DNA of 64,000 bases from Agromyces cerinus subsp. cerinus (lineage in GTDB: Bacteria; Actinomycetota; Actinomycetes; Actinomycetales; Microbacteriaceae): assembly GCF_900142065.1 (NCBI RefSeq), contig NZ_FSRJ01000004.1, forward strand, positions 594,337-658,336, given 5' to 3'. Of this stretch, positions 19,167 to 27,985 are shown piece by piece. The notes below the pieces were generated by a model that was not told the DNA's origin, searched no databases, and worked only from the letters and a program-made list of their open reading frames with translations. Positions within the stretch are counted from its first letter, which is position 1, and each line of letters begins with the position of its first letter. The position numbers and the translations under genes are program-made.

Positions 19167-20276
19167 CGGGCGAGCGGATGTCCCGGAGTCCCGGTTACGC
19201 CGCCGGCGGCGAACGCTCCCGTCGAGGATGGCGGGGGGAACCGCCTCCTCCACCTCCATGTGCTGGTGCGGGGTCGCCACGCCGAGCGTCACGTCCTGCT
19301 CCTTGATCGCGGGCTCGTGCACCTTCTGCCCCGGGTAGTCGACGATGCGCATGCCGAGCACGATCTTGCCGGGCGCCTCGCGCCGGTCGAGCGCCCGATA
19401 GGCGTCGGCGACGGATTCGAGCGGGAAGACGTCGGCGATCGGCAGCCGTGCGCGTCGCGCGGCCACGAGGGCGGCGACGCGACCGAGTGCCACGACGTCG
19501 CCGGCGTAGAGCTTGACCGCCTCTTCATCCTCTACGGCGTCCCAGTCGAGCACGGTGAGGATCCGCGATCGCGGCACTCCGAGCGCGATCGCCGCATCGG
19601 TCTCCCCGCCGAGGAAGTCGAGGAAGCCGGTGATCGGTCCCGGAGCGACCGGCCGCACGCGCTCGGCGAGGTCGGGCCCGTACTCGACGGGCAGCACCCC
19701 GAACTGCCGCAGGAAGTCGAACCGCGTCTCGATGCTCGTGCCGATCACGGTGGCTCCCCGCATGCGGGCGAACTGGGCGGCGAGGCATCCGACCCCGCCC
19801 GCTGCCGCAGTGATGACGACGGTGTCGGAGGGCGTCAGCGCGAGCCCCTCGACGGCCGTCCACGCGGTCGTGCCCGCGACGTACAGCGAGCCCGCCACCT
19901 CCCAGGTGAGCTCGGGCGGCTTCGTCAGCAACTGCGCCTCGGGCACGACGACATGGGTCGCGTGGGCGCCTCGATCGACGAACCCCATGACCTCGTCGCC
20001 GTGCGAGAACGACGAGACGCCGGGGCCGGCCGCGGCGACGACCCCCGCGAGGTCCCGGCCCTGCAGCGAGGGGAAGCTCACGGGCCAGCGCTCGGGGTGG
20101 TCGCCGCGCCGGATCGCGCTCTCGACCGGGTTCAGCCCGGTCGCGAACACCGCGACGAGCACCTCGCCCGCTCCGGGCACCGGCATCGGCTCTTCGACGA
20201 CCTCGAGCACCTCGGGTCCGCCATGCTCGGAGAACCGGACGACGTGAGCCAGGTCGTGGGTCGGATCGTGAGTCAT
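19164..20276 (-). CDS. NADPH-dependent zinc-independent quinone oxidoreductase-like MDR protein
   Basis: A 370-residue medium-chain dehydrogenase/reductase. The GroES-like N-terminal domain includes ATGLNPVESAIRRGDHPERWPVSFPSLQGRDLAGVV. The nucleotide-binding motif TAAAGGVGCLAAQFARMRGATVIG lies near residue 165. No zinc-ligand cysteines of classical alcohol dehydrogenases are seen, so it is probably quinone-oxidoreductase-like. The C terminus carries about 30 extra residues ending in an Arg-rich stretch. GGAGG 8 nt upstream supports the ATG. A 12-bp palindrome lies in its promoter. Confidence 0.85.
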   Translation of the reverse strand: MTHDPTHDLAHVVRFSEHGGPEVLEVVEEPMPVPGAGEVLVAVFATGLNPVESAIRRGDHPERWPVSFPSLQGRDLAGVVAAAGPGVSSFSHGDEVMGFVDRGAHATHVVVPEAQLLTKPPELTWEVAGSLYVAGTTAWTAVEGLALTPSDTVVITAAAGGVGCLAAQFARMRGATVIGTSIETRFDFLRQFGVLPVEYGPDLAERVRPVAPGPITGFLDFLGGETDAAIALGVPRSRILTVLDWDAVEDEEAVKLYAGDVVALGRVAALVAARRARLPIADVFPLESVADAYRALDRREAPGKIVLGMRIVDYPGQKVHEPAIKEQDVTLGVATPHQHMEVEEAVPPAILDGSVRRRRRNRDSGTSARP

Positions 20277-20301
20277 CTCGCACACCTCCACCGCTCTACG
20301 G

Positions 20302-20329
20302 ATAGTGCCATTCTCCGCCTGCCGGCAGG
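20302..20329 (-). promoter_or_regulatory. oxidoreductase promoter with 12-bp palindrome
   Basis: CACTAT (20302-20307) is a plausible -10. Eleven bp upstream lies the perfect palindrome CCTGCCGGCAGG (20318-20329), between the -10 and the expected -35, a position suited to repressor or MerR-type control. Confidence 0.35.
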
Positions 20330-20413
20330 ATTCCGACAGGGCTGGACACGGTGCGCCCGCTGCCGGTAGGCGGTCGGTCGCGCTACCCGCGTCAGCCTCG
20401 CGTTCGCGCCGCG

Positions 20414-21238
20414 TCAGCCTCGCTTGCGCGCCTGCAGTGCCGCCTCGTAGAGATCGCGCGTGCTCAGCCCGCTCTCCGCGGCGACGAGGGCCGCGGCATC
20501 CTTCAACCGGGTGCCGGATGCCGCGAGCTCGAGCACTCGCGCGAGCGCGTTCTCGGGGTTCGCCTCCTGTGCGGCGGCGCCGCCGACCACGACCACGATC
20601 TCGCCGCGCACCCCGCCCTCGGCCCACGTCGCGAGTTCGCCGAGCGGGCCGCGACGCACCTCCTCGTACATCTTCGTGAGTTCGCGGCAGACGGCTGCCG
20701 GCCGGTCGGCGCCGAACGCCTCGGCGAGCGCGGCGAGGCTCGCGGCGAGCCGTGACGGCCCCTCGAAGAACAGCAGCGTGCGGCGGTCGCCCGCGAGCTC
20801 TGCCAGGCGACGGCTGCGCTCCCCCGCCTTGCGCGGCAGGAAGCCCTCGAAGGCGAACCGGTCGGTCGGCAGCCCGGAGACGGCGAGCGCGGTGATCACG
20901 GCCGACGGCCCGGGCAGTGCGGTGACCTCGACACCTGCGTCCGCCGCCGCCGCGACGAGCGGGAATCCGGGGTCGGACACGGTCGGCATGCCGGCGTCGC
21001 TCAGCACCAGCAGGTCGGTGTCGCGGGCGAGTTCGACGAGCTCCGCCGCCTTCTGCCGCTCGTTGTGCTCGTGCAGGGCGATGAGCTTCGGACGATTCTC
21101 GATGCCGAGGCCGGCGAGCAGTCGCTGCGTCACCCGGGTGTCCTCCGACGCGATGACGGTCGCCGACTCGAGGGCGTCGCGAAGTCGGGCCGACGCGTCG
21201 CCGAGATTGCCGATGGGCGTCGCCGCGAGGATGATCAT
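20414..21238 (-). CDS. rsmI: 16S rRNA (C1402-2'-O)-methyltransferase
   Basis: Methylates the ribose of C1402 in the 30S decoding centre. The 274-residue tetrapyrrole-methylase-fold protein begins IILAATPIGNLGDASARLRDALE and carries ASEDTRVTQRLL, LVLSDAGMPTVSDPG and ALPGPSAVITALAVSGLPTDRFAFEGFLPRK. An ATG at 21250 (four residues longer) is equally possible because neither start has a strong Shine-Dalgarno. It is divergent from the mannosyltransferase gene, a conserved arrangement in Actinobacteria. Confidence 0.95.
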   Translation of the reverse strand: MIILAATPIGNLGDASARLRDALESATVIASEDTRVTQRLLAGLGIENRPKLIALHEHNERQKAAELVELARDTDLLVLSDAGMPTVSDPGFPLVAAAADAGVEVTALPGPSAVITALAVSGLPTDRFAFEGFLPRKAGERSRRLAELAGDRRTLLFFEGPSRLAASLAALAEAFGADRPAAVCRELTKMYEEVRRGPLGELATWAEGGVRGEIVVVVGGAAAQEANPENALARVLELAASGTRLKDAAALVAAESGLSTRDLYEAALQARKRG

Positions 21239-21277
21239 GGTCTCAAGCATGACACCCGCCGCTCGGTCGGACTCGTT

Positions 21278-21283
21278 TAGGGT
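21278..21283 (+). promoter_or_regulatory. -10 of leaderless mannosyltransferase gene
   Basis: TAGGGT, N7, ATG 21291; no Shine-Dalgarno. Confidence 0.5.
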
Positions 21284-21290
21284 TGGGCGC

Positions 21291-22883
21291 ATGGGAGTGG
21301 AGCCGGATCCGGTCGAGGAGCGCCGGGGCACCCGGCTCGACCAGTGGTGGGCCCGGGTGCTCTCGACGCCCCGCCGCCGAACGCTCTGGTACTGGGGCGG
21401 CCCGATCCTCGTCACGCTCATCGCCGCCGTGCTGCGGTTCTGGAATCTCGGCCACCCGCAGGCGATCGTCTTCGACGAGACCTATTACGTGAAGGACGCG
21501 TGGACGCTCCTCCACAACGGCTACGAGTCGACCTGGCCCGAGGGCGCCGACGCCGACTTCGCGGCCGGCGACACCGACGTCTTCAACGATGCCGCCACGT
21601 ACGTCGTGCACCCTCCGCTCGGCAAGTGGATGATCTCGCTCGGCATGGCAGCGTTCGGCGCCGGCGACGCCTTCTGGTGGCGCGCTTCGACCGCGCTCGC
21701 GGGCACGATCGCGGTCTTCCTGATCACGGTCATCGCCCGCCGCCTCTTCGCCTCGACGATCCTCGCCGTCATCGCCGGCCTGCTGTTCGCGATCGACGGC
21801 AACGCGATCGTGATGTCGCGCGTCGCCCTGCTCGACAACTGGGTCATGTTCTTCACGCTGCTCGGCTTCTGGTTCGTGCTGCTCGACCGCGACCGATCGG
21901 CCCGCATGTTGGAGGAGCGGCTCGACGCCGCACGCGACTGGGGGCTCGAGCCGCACTACGGGCCGGCGCTCTGGGCCCGCCCCTGGGTGATCGCCGCAGG
22001 TGCCGCGTTCGGCGCGGCGACGGCGGTGAAGTGGTCGGGCCTCTGGTTCCTCGCCGCGTTCGGCATCTACCTCGTCGTCGTCGACGCCGTCGCCCGCCGT
22101 CGCGCCGGAGTGCCGTTCTGGCTGACCGGATCGATCCTGAAGCAGGGGCCGGTCACGTTCCTGCTCCTCGTGCCCGTCGCCGCAGTCGTCTACCTCGCAT
22201 CGTGGACGGGCTGGCTCGTGACCGACGGCGGCTACTACCGGCACTGGGCCGAAGAGGCGGGCAACGCCGCGACCGGGGCGTTCTCCTGGGTTCCGCTCGC
22301 CCTGCAGAGCCTCTGGCACTATCACGAGGCCGCCTACGGCTACCACGTCGGTGTGCACAGCCCCCATCCGTGGCAGTCGAATCCGCTCACCTGGCTCTTC
22401 ATGATCCGCCCGACGAACATGTACTTCTCCTCGGGCGACGACGGTGCTGCCGGCTGCGGTGCCGACGAGTGCTGGTCGTCGATCATCGAGATCGGCAACC
22501 CGCTCATCTGGTGGGCCGCAGCTGCGGCGTGCTTCTACCTCGTCTACCGGCTCGTGCGGTATCGCGAATGGCAGGTCGGACTGATCCTGGTGGGGCTCGC
22601 TGCGGGCTACCTGCCGTGGCTCGGCTACCTGAACCGCACGGTGTTCCAGTTCTATTCGATCGCGTTCGAGCCGTACATGCTGCTCGCGCTCGTCTTCGTG
22701 ATCGGGCTCGTGCTCGGAGGCCGTGACGATCCGCGCTGGCGACGCGAGCGCGGCATCGCCGTCGTCGTCGTCTTCCTCGTGTTCGTGCTGGCCGTCTCGG
22801 CGTTCTTCTTCCCGATCTGGTCGGGCATGCCCCTCCCGCCGACGTTCCGGCAACTGCACTTCTGGCTGCCGAGCTGGGGCTGA
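21291..22883 (+). CDS. pmt: polyprenol-phosphate-mannose--protein mannosyltransferase (PMT family)
   Basis: GT39-family membrane enzyme that transfers mannose from polyprenyl-phosphomannose to Ser/Thr of secreted proteins. The 530-residue protein has about ten membrane spans. The first extracytoplasmic loop carries the acidic motif AIVFDETYYVKDAW, needed for catalysis in this family, and further conserved sequence HPPLGKWMISLG, AIDGNAIVMSRVALLDNW and TAVKWSGLW. It lacks the MIR domain of fungal PMTs, as expected in bacteria. It is divergent from rsmI and probably leaderless. Confidence 0.93.
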   Translation: MGVEPDPVEERRGTRLDQWWARVLSTPRRRTLWYWGGPILVTLIAAVLRFWNLGHPQAIVFDETYYVKDAWTLLHNGYESTWPEGADADFAAGDTDVFNDAATYVVHPPLGKWMISLGMAAFGAGDAFWWRASTALAGTIAVFLITVIARRLFASTILAVIAGLLFAIDGNAIVMSRVALLDNWVMFFTLLGFWFVLLDRDRSARMLEERLDAARDWGLEPHYGPALWARPWVIAAGAAFGAATAVKWSGLWFLAAFGIYLVVVDAVARRRAGVPFWLTGSILKQGPVTFLLLVPVAAVVYLASWTGWLVTDGGYYRHWAEEAGNAATGAFSWVPLALQSLWHYHEAAYGYHVGVHSPHPWQSNPLTWLFMIRPTNMYFSSGDDGAAGCGADECWSSIIEIGNPLIWWAAAAACFYLVYRLVRYREWQVGLILVGLAAGYLPWLGYLNRTVFQFYSIAFEPYMLLALVFVIGLVLGGRDDPRWRRERGIAVVVVFLVFVLAVSAFFFPIWSGMPLPPTFRQLHFWLPSWG

Positions 22884-22889
22884 CTCGTC

Positions 22890-24026
22890 TCACTCGCGGA
22901 GCGGTCGGAAGAACTCCCGCATGGCCGTGGCGACGAGCTCGGGTGATTGCTTGACCGTGAAGTGCCCGCCGCTCGGCAGTTGCTGCCAGGCGCGGATGTC
23001 GCGGTAGGTGCGAGCGGCCCAGCTCTGCGGGAACCCGCGTTCGCCGTACTGCACGGCCACGCCCACCGGCACCTCGACGAGCGGCATCGGCGCGGTGTCG
23101 AATCGGTCGTCGAAATACGCGCGGAACGACGTGCCGATGCTCCGCGTCGCCCAGTAGAGGGTGATCGTCGTGAGCACGTCGTCGTCGCTCCACGCCGCCC
23201 GGTACGCGTCGTCGCCGCCGCTCCAGGTGCGGAACTTCTCGACCAGCCATGCGGCGAGGCCCGCCGGCGAATCGTTCAGCGCCGCGGCGAGCGTGTCGGG
23301 CTTCGTCGACTGCAGCTCGCTGTAGGCGGACTCCCCGAGCCACTTCGCATCGAGCCGGGCGCGGAACCCGATCTCCTCCTCGGTGGGATCGTCGCGCCGC
23401 TCGGCCGAGGGGAACGCGGCATGCGTCGCGAAGAGGCCGAGCACCGACTCCGGGTGCAGCGCCGCCGTCCAGTCGCTGATCCAGGTGCCCACGTCTTCGC
23501 CGTAGCTCGCATAGCGCTCGTAACCGAGCACGTCGTGCATGAGCGCGTGCCACCGCTCGGCGATCTCGTTCGCCACGAAGCGCGCTTCGCCCGGCGCCTC
23601 TGAGAATCCGAAGCCCGGCAATGACGGGACGACCACGTCGAACGCGTCGCCCGGCCCGCCGCCGTGGCCCTCGGGGTCGACGAGGTACGGCACGATCGGC
23701 AGCATCTCGGCGAACGTGTACGGCCAGCCGTGGCTGAGGATGATCGGCACCGGCGCGGGGTGCCGGCGCTCCGCCCGGATCCAGGCGAAGTGCACGCGGC
23801 CGCCGCCGATGTCGGCGGTGAACTGCGGCACGGCGTTCAGCCGACGCTCGATCGAGCGCCAGTCGAACGCGTCGCCCCAGTAGGCGAGCAGGCGTTCGAG
23901 TTCGGCGGGATCGGTGCCGGCCGACCACTGGGCTCCCGGCGTCGGCCGGGGCAGCCGGCGGCGGGCGATGCGATGACGAAGGTCGACGAGCACGTCGTCG
24001 GCGAGGTCGACCGTGAACGGCTCCAT
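22890..24026 (-). CDS. epoxide hydrolase, alpha/beta fold with EHN domain
   Basis: A 378-residue hydrolase. It starts with an epoxide hydrolase N-terminal (EHN) domain of about 110 residues (FTVDLADDVLVDLRHRIARRRLP...), then an alpha/beta-hydrolase core. HGWPYTFAEMLPI provides the oxyanion-hole region near residue 95. The nucleophile elbow region YASYGEDVGTWISDW holds the expected Asp. A late His lies in PSGGHFTVKQSPE. Family members open epoxides to diols; the substrate is unknown. ATG lies 6 nt after TAACGT. Confidence 0.9.
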   Translation of the reverse strand: MEPFTVDLADDVLVDLRHRIARRRLPRPTPGAQWSAGTDPAELERLLAYWGDAFDWRSIERRLNAVPQFTADIGGGRVHFAWIRAERRHPAPVPIILSHGWPYTFAEMLPIVPYLVDPEGHGGGPGDAFDVVVPSLPGFGFSEAPGEARFVANEIAERWHALMHDVLGYERYASYGEDVGTWISDWTAALHPESVLGLFATHAAFPSAERRDDPTEEEIGFRARLDAKWLGESAYSELQSTKPDTLAAALNDSPAGLAAWLVEKFRTWSGGDDAYRAAWSDDDVLTTITLYWATRSIGTSFRAYFDDRFDTAPMPLVEVPVGVAVQYGERGFPQSWAARTYRDIRAWQQLPSGGHFTVKQSPELVATAMREFFRPLRE

Positions 24027-24032
24027 GCGGCG

Positions 24033-24131
24033 ACGTTACCGCCGACCCCCGACGACACGCCGCGGGCGCCGACCGCACGGGCGCCGGTGACCGGCGTCGA
24101 ACAGCCGTCGGGCGTCGGCGTCGGCTAGCGT
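24033..24131. promoter_or_regulatory. divergent pair of leaderless -10 elements
   Basis: TAACGT (24033-24038, minus) lies 6 nt before the epoxide hydrolase ATG at 24026. TAGCGT (24126-24131, plus) lies 6 nt before the yeiH-like GTG at 24138. Both genes share this 111-bp spacer. Confidence 0.5.
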
Positions 24132-24137
24132 TGTGAG

Positions 24138-25118
24138 GTGCGTCGCCTGCTGCCCGGTCTTCTCGTCGCGGCATCCGCTGCCCTCGTCGCCTGGCTCTGC
24201 CATCTCGCCTTCCCCGCGATGCCGCTCCTGACCGCAGCGGTCGCGCTCGGCATCGTCGTCGGGCAGATCCCCGCGCTTCGGCCCGCACTCGCCGGCCCGC
24301 TCTCGCCCGGCATGAAGGTCGCCGCCCGTCGACTGCTCCGCATCGGCATCGTGCTGCTCGGACTGAAGCTCAGCCTCGTCGACATCGCGTCGCTCGGCTG
24401 GGTCACGATCGCGACGACGGTCGCAGTGGTCCTCCTCACCTTCGTCGGCACGATCGGCCTCGGCCGGGCGCTCGGGCTGCCCGGCCACCAACCGCTCCTC
24501 GTCGCGAGCGGCTTCTCGATCTGCGGCGCCTCCGCGATCGGTGCGATGGGCGCCGCCGTGCGGGCCCGCGACGAGGAGCAGGCCGTGCCGGTCGCCCTCG
24601 TCACGCTGTGCGGCACCCTCGCGATCGCGGTGCTGCCGGCCCTGTGGCATCCGCTCGGCCTCTCGAACGTGCAGTTCGGACACTGGGTCGGGGCGGGCGT
24701 GCACGACGTCGGCCAGGTCGTCGCGACCGCGCAGATCGCCGGCACCGCGGCGCTCGCGGTCGCCATCGTCGTCAAGCTCACCCGAGTGCTCATGCTCGCC
24801 CCGATGGTCGCGATCACGGTCGCCGTCGAACGGCGGCGGTCGGTCGAGGCCGAGGGACCCCGCCCTGCGATCGTGCCGCTTTTCGTGGCCGGCTTCCTCG
24901 CCGCCGTGCTGCTGAACACCTTCGTGCCGCTGCCCGAGTGGGTGCTGTCGGGTGCCGACATCGTGCAGACCGCGCTGCTCGCGGTGGCGCTCTTCGCGCT
25001 CGGCGCCTCCATCCGCCTCGGCGAGCTCGCGAGCACGGGATGGCGGGCGCTCGTCGTGGGCCTCACGTCGTGGGTGCTCGTCGCTGGGCTCGCCTACGGC
25101 GCGGTGCTGCTCGGCTGA
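24138..25118 (+). CDS. YeiH/UPF0324-family membrane protein
   Basis: A 326-residue integral membrane protein with about ten spans. The family core is seen in KLSLVDIASLGWVTIATTV, SGFSICGASAIGAMGAAVRARDEEQAVPVALVTL and AGVHDVGQVVATAQIAG. UPF0324 members are called putative sulfate exporters, but the substrate is not established. It starts with GTG 6 nt after TAGCGT. Its 3' end overlaps the convergent oxidoreductase gene by 25 nt. Confidence 0.88.
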   Translation: MRRLLPGLLVAASAALVAWLCHLAFPAMPLLTAAVALGIVVGQIPALRPALAGPLSPGMKVAARRLLRIGIVLLGLKLSLVDIASLGWVTIATTVAVVLLTFVGTIGLGRALGLPGHQPLLVASGFSICGASAIGAMGAAVRARDEEQAVPVALVTLCGTLAIAVLPALWHPLGLSNVQFGHWVGAGVHDVGQVVATAQIAGTAALAVAIVVKLTRVLMLAPMVAITVAVERRRSVEAEGPRPAIVPLFVAGFLAAVLLNTFVPLPEWVLSGADIVQTALLAVALFALGASIRLGELASTGWRALVVGLTSWVLVAGLAYGAVLLG

Positions 25119-26098
25119 TCTCCCGCACCGGCGCGCACCGCGATGACGACCTTGCCGCGCACCTCGCCCGACTCCAGCATGTCGACCGCGGCGGCCGCCT
25201 GTTCGAGCGGGAACATCCGGTCGACGACGGGGCGCAGCTCGCCGGCGTCGATGCGCCGTGCCAGCTCGGCGAGATCGTCGCCGTTGCGCACCGCCGCGAG
25301 CGGGCGGAGTCGCTGCGAGACGAACGGCGAGGTGACGGATGCCGCGGCCATCCGCCCCATCGGCCCGAACACGGCGCCGCCTCGACCCGACGACAGCACG
25401 AGGGTGCCCCGTGGCGTGAGCGAGCGGCGCACGCGACCGAGCGGGTGGTCGGCGACGAGGTCGAAGACGACGTCGTAGCGACCGGCGTTCGCGGTGAAGT
25501 CCTCGGCCGTGTAGTCGATCACGTGGTCGGCGCCGATCGCCCGCACGTGTTCGGCCTTCGCACCGCGGCCGACCCCGGTCACCTCGGCGCCCATGGCCTT
25601 CGCGAGCTGCACGGCGAATCCGCCGACGCCGCCCGAGGCGCCGTTGACGAGCACGTGCTGTCCGGTCTCCAAGCCCGCAAGACGCAGGCCCTGCAGCGCC
25701 GTGGTGCCCGAGACGACGACGGCCGCGGCGTGCACCGCGTCGACCGAGGCCGGCCGGCCGGCGACGAACCGCTCGGGCACCGCGACGAACTCGGCGAAGC
25801 CGCCCTGGTCCGATTCCGCGAAGACGGCGTCGCCGACCCCGAACCGCGTGACGGCGGAGCCGACCGCGACGACTTCGCCCGCGACATCCCGGCCGATGAT
25901 CGGCCGCTTCGGTCGACGGAGGCCGAAGGCGAGGCGCACCGCACGCGGCTCGCCGCGCATGAGCAGCACGTCGCCCATGCTGACGGCGACCGCCTCGACG
26001 CGGATGAGCACCTCGTCGGCGCCGGGCTCCGGCGCGTCGACCTCGGCGAGCGCGAGTTCGTCGGGGCCGCCGTAGCGGTGCTGCACGATCGCCCTCAT
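25094..26098 (-). CDS. NAD(P)-dependent MDR oxidoreductase, copy B
   Basis: A 334-residue zinc-independent medium-chain reductase. It has MRAIVQHRYGGPDELALAEVDAPEPG at the N terminus, GRDVAGEVVAVG, and the nucleotide motif LVNGASGGVGGFAVQLAKAMGAEVTGVGRG near residue 150. It resembles quinone oxidoreductase/NADPH:crotonyl reductase-type proteins. Its ATG overlaps the stop of the related upstream copy by 4 nt (ATGA). The pair probably arose by tandem duplication. It is the last gene of the membrane protein/XRE/oxidoreductase operon. Confidence 0.87.
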   Translation of the reverse strand: MRAIVQHRYGGPDELALAEVDAPEPGADEVLIRVEAVAVSMGDVLLMRGEPRAVRLAFGLRRPKRPIIGRDVAGEVVAVGSAVTRFGVGDAVFAESDQGGFAEFVAVPERFVAGRPASVDAVHAAAVVVSGTTALQGLRLAGLETGQHVLVNGASGGVGGFAVQLAKAMGAEVTGVGRGAKAEHVRAIGADHVIDYTAEDFTANAGRYDVVFDLVADHPLGRVRRSLTPRGTLVLSSGRGGAVFGPMGRMAAASVTSPFVSQRLRPLAAVRNGDDLAELARRIDAGELRPVVDRMFPLEQAAAAVDMLESGEVRGKVVIAVRAGAGDQPSSTAP

Positions 26099-27129
26099 GC
26101 CGCGGCCGGCTTCGTCGAGGGAGCGGACGCCGATGACCCCGGCGACACGGCCGGCGACACCGCGACCACGACGCTGCCGGCCTTGTGCCCGGTGTCGACG
26201 CGGCGATGCGCGTCGGCGATGTCGTCGAAGGCGACGACACGATCGACGACCGGCACGAACTCCCGTGCCTCGATGAGCTCGACCAGCAGGGCGAGCTCCG
26301 CCGCCTTGATCCGGATGTCGCGGAGCCCCGTGAAGGCGATCGCCGCCCGACGCCCGCCGCTGAACCAGCGCGTGAGCGGCCACTGCACCATGATGGCGGC
26401 CGACGGCACCGTCGTGAGGTAGATGCCGTGCGGTGCGAGCGCGCGGCGTGCGGCACCGAACGAGCGCTTGCCGACCGCGTCGAAGATCACGTCGTAGGCC
26501 CCGCGGGCCTCGGTGAAGTCCTCGCGCGTGTAGTCGATCACGCGGTCGGCCCCGAGCGAGGCGACGAGCGGTGCGTTCGCGGCGCTGCACACGCCGACGA
26601 CCGTCGCACCGAAGTGCTTCGCGAGCTGCACCGCGCCCGATCCCACGGTGCCGGATGCCCCGTTGACGAGCACGACCTGGCCGGGGGCCACCTGCGCGAG
26701 GTCGCGGAGGAAGGGCAGCGCGGTGAGGAACCCGTCGACCGTCGCGACAGCCCCGGCGGCGTCGAGCTTCCCGGGGATGTGCGCGATCGGCGCATCCTCG
26801 GCGATCACGACCAGTTCGGCGTGCGCACCCATCGCCGGCGCCAGGGTGCCGAAGACCCGGTCGCCCGGCGCGAACCGGCTCACGTCGTCGCCGATGCGTT
26901 CGACCACACCCGCGAAGTCGGAGCCGAGCACCGGGTGCTTCGGCTTCGTGAGACCGAAGAAGAGCCGGGCGAAGCGCGGGGTGCCGCTGCGCCCGGCGCT
27001 GTCGGAGGGGCCGACGGTGCTCGCCTCGACCCGCACGAGCACCTCGCTCGCACCGATCGTGGGGTCTGCGGCCTCCTGCAGGTGCACCACCTCGGGCGGG
27101 CCGTACCGTTCGTGGACTGCGATTCTCAT
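26095..27129 (-). CDS. NAD(P)-dependent MDR oxidoreductase, copy A
   Basis: A 344-residue paralogue of the downstream gene (RIAVHERYGPPEVVHLQEAADPTIG; nucleotide motif LVNGASGTVGSGAVQLAKHFGATVVGV near residue 155), with a low-complexity Ala/Pro/Ser tail. Zinc ligands of alcohol dehydrogenases are missing. Its ATG overlaps the XRE gene stop (ATGA). With the XRE regulator it forms a translationally coupled set, so the regulator probably senses or controls the metabolite handled by these enzymes (inference). Confidence 0.87.
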   Translation of the reverse strand: MRIAVHERYGPPEVVHLQEAADPTIGASEVLVRVEASTVGPSDSAGRSGTPRFARLFFGLTKPKHPVLGSDFAGVVERIGDDVSRFAPGDRVFGTLAPAMGAHAELVVIAEDAPIAHIPGKLDAAGAVATVDGFLTALPFLRDLAQVAPGQVVLVNGASGTVGSGAVQLAKHFGATVVGVCSAANAPLVASLGADRVIDYTREDFTEARGAYDVIFDAVGKRSFGAARRALAPHGIYLTTVPSAAIMVQWPLTRWFSGGRRAAIAFTGLRDIRIKAAELALLVELIEAREFVPVVDRVVAFDDIADAHRRVDTGHKAGSVVVAVSPAVSPGSSASAPSTKPAAA

Positions 27130-27374
27130 GATGCCGATTCCTCCGAGTCCGTTGCCGCGTCGTGATCGGGATACTGGAAGACGTCGTCGAGCGGCACCCC
27201 GAAGATCCGCGCGAGCTGGAATGCCATCTCGAGCGAGGGCGAGTAGCGCCCCTGTTCGATCGCGATGACGGTCTGCCGGGTCACGCCGAGACGCTTCGCG
27301 AGCTCGGCCTGGGTCATCTCGCCGGCTCGGAACCGCAGGGAGCGGATGTCGTTCGTGACCCTCGTCGGCTTCAC
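27126..27374 (-). CDS. small XRE-family helix-turn-helix regulator
   Basis: An 82-residue single-domain Cro/C1-type regulator. The HTH is MTQAELAKRLGVTRQTVIAIEQGRYSPSLEMAFQLARIFGVPLDDVF. Such small regulators usually repress their own operon together with a neighbouring membrane protein. GTG 27374 overlaps the upstream stop (GTGA); an adjacent GTG at 27377 is equivalent. Two matching inverted repeats flank the promoter upstream of the operon and are the likely binding sites. Confidence 0.88.
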   Translation of the reverse strand: MKPTRVTNDIRSLRFRAGEMTQAELAKRLGVTRQTVIAIEQGRYSPSLEMAFQLARIFGVPLDDVFQYPDHDAATDSEESAS

Positions 27375-27802
27375 CACGTCGGCACTCCCCTGCGGTACGC
27401 GACGAGTTTCGTGATGCTCGAGACGACGGCGGAGAGCACGAAGCAGAGGTAGACGGTGTTCGCGATCCAGAAGCCGTCGGCGTCGAACATCGCGAGCACG
27501 AGTGCGCCGAGGGCGCCGATCACGACGAACGAGCTGCCGACGCGCTCGCCCAGCCGGTCGATCTCCTTGTCGCGGATGTCGCCGCGCGTGCTCTCGCTCG
27601 GCGAGAGGATCTCGACGAGGATGCGCCCGATGATCGAGGCGACGATCGCGCCGCCGATCACCCAGAGCATGGCCGGCACGTAGTCGATCTGCTCGACCGG
27701 GGTGCCGTCCAGCAGCTGCGGCAGCACGAGCGACAGGTACACCGTGCTGCCCACGATGGCGACCACGAGGTAGACCCACGTGCCCTTCTCCTCGTACGAC
27801 AT
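27371..27802 (-). CDS. four-TM membrane protein, partner of XRE regulator
   Basis: A 143-residue protein with four hydrophobic segments (about residues 8-30, 42-62, 83-104 and 109-128) and a charged middle loop (SPSESTRGDIRDKEIDRLGERVG). It resembles DUF2178-like or YdjM-like proteins often encoded beside small XRE regulators; function is unknown. GGGAG 8 nt upstream supports the ATG at 27802, although longer in-frame starts exist. It is the first gene of a four-gene overlapping operon. Confidence 0.75.
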   Translation of the reverse strand: MSYEEKGTWVYLVVAIVGSTVYLSLVLPQLLDGTPVEQIDYVPAMLWVIGGAIVASIIGRILVEILSPSESTRGDIRDKEIDRLGERVGSSFVVIGALGALVLAMFDADGFWIANTVYLCFVLSAVVSSITKLVAYRRGVPTW

Positions 27803-27842
27803 CACGGTCTCCCTCGCTCGTTCCATCCGGATCACGCTCCGA

Positions 27843-27906
27843 TGTCAAAGATTGTTGACACCTCCAATGTAAAGCGCACACGACACCGTGTCAATGATTT
27901 TTTACA
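27843..27906 (-). promoter_or_regulatory. sigma70-type promoter with two inverted-repeat operators
   Basis: On the minus strand TTGACA (27889-27894), 17 bp, then TACATT (27866-27871) gives a near-consensus promoter. Site 1, TGTCAA-N6-TTGACA (27843-27860), covers the expected start of transcription. Site 2, TGTCAA-N6-TTTACA (27889-27906), covers the -35. The sites lie 46 bp apart. The layout fits autorepression by the operon's XRE protein. Confidence 0.65.
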
Positions 27907-27985
27907 TGCCGACGGGTGCCCGACCTACGACGAACGCGCGGCTCGAGACTCGAGCCGCGCGTTCAGCGGGATGACGGCGAGCTGC

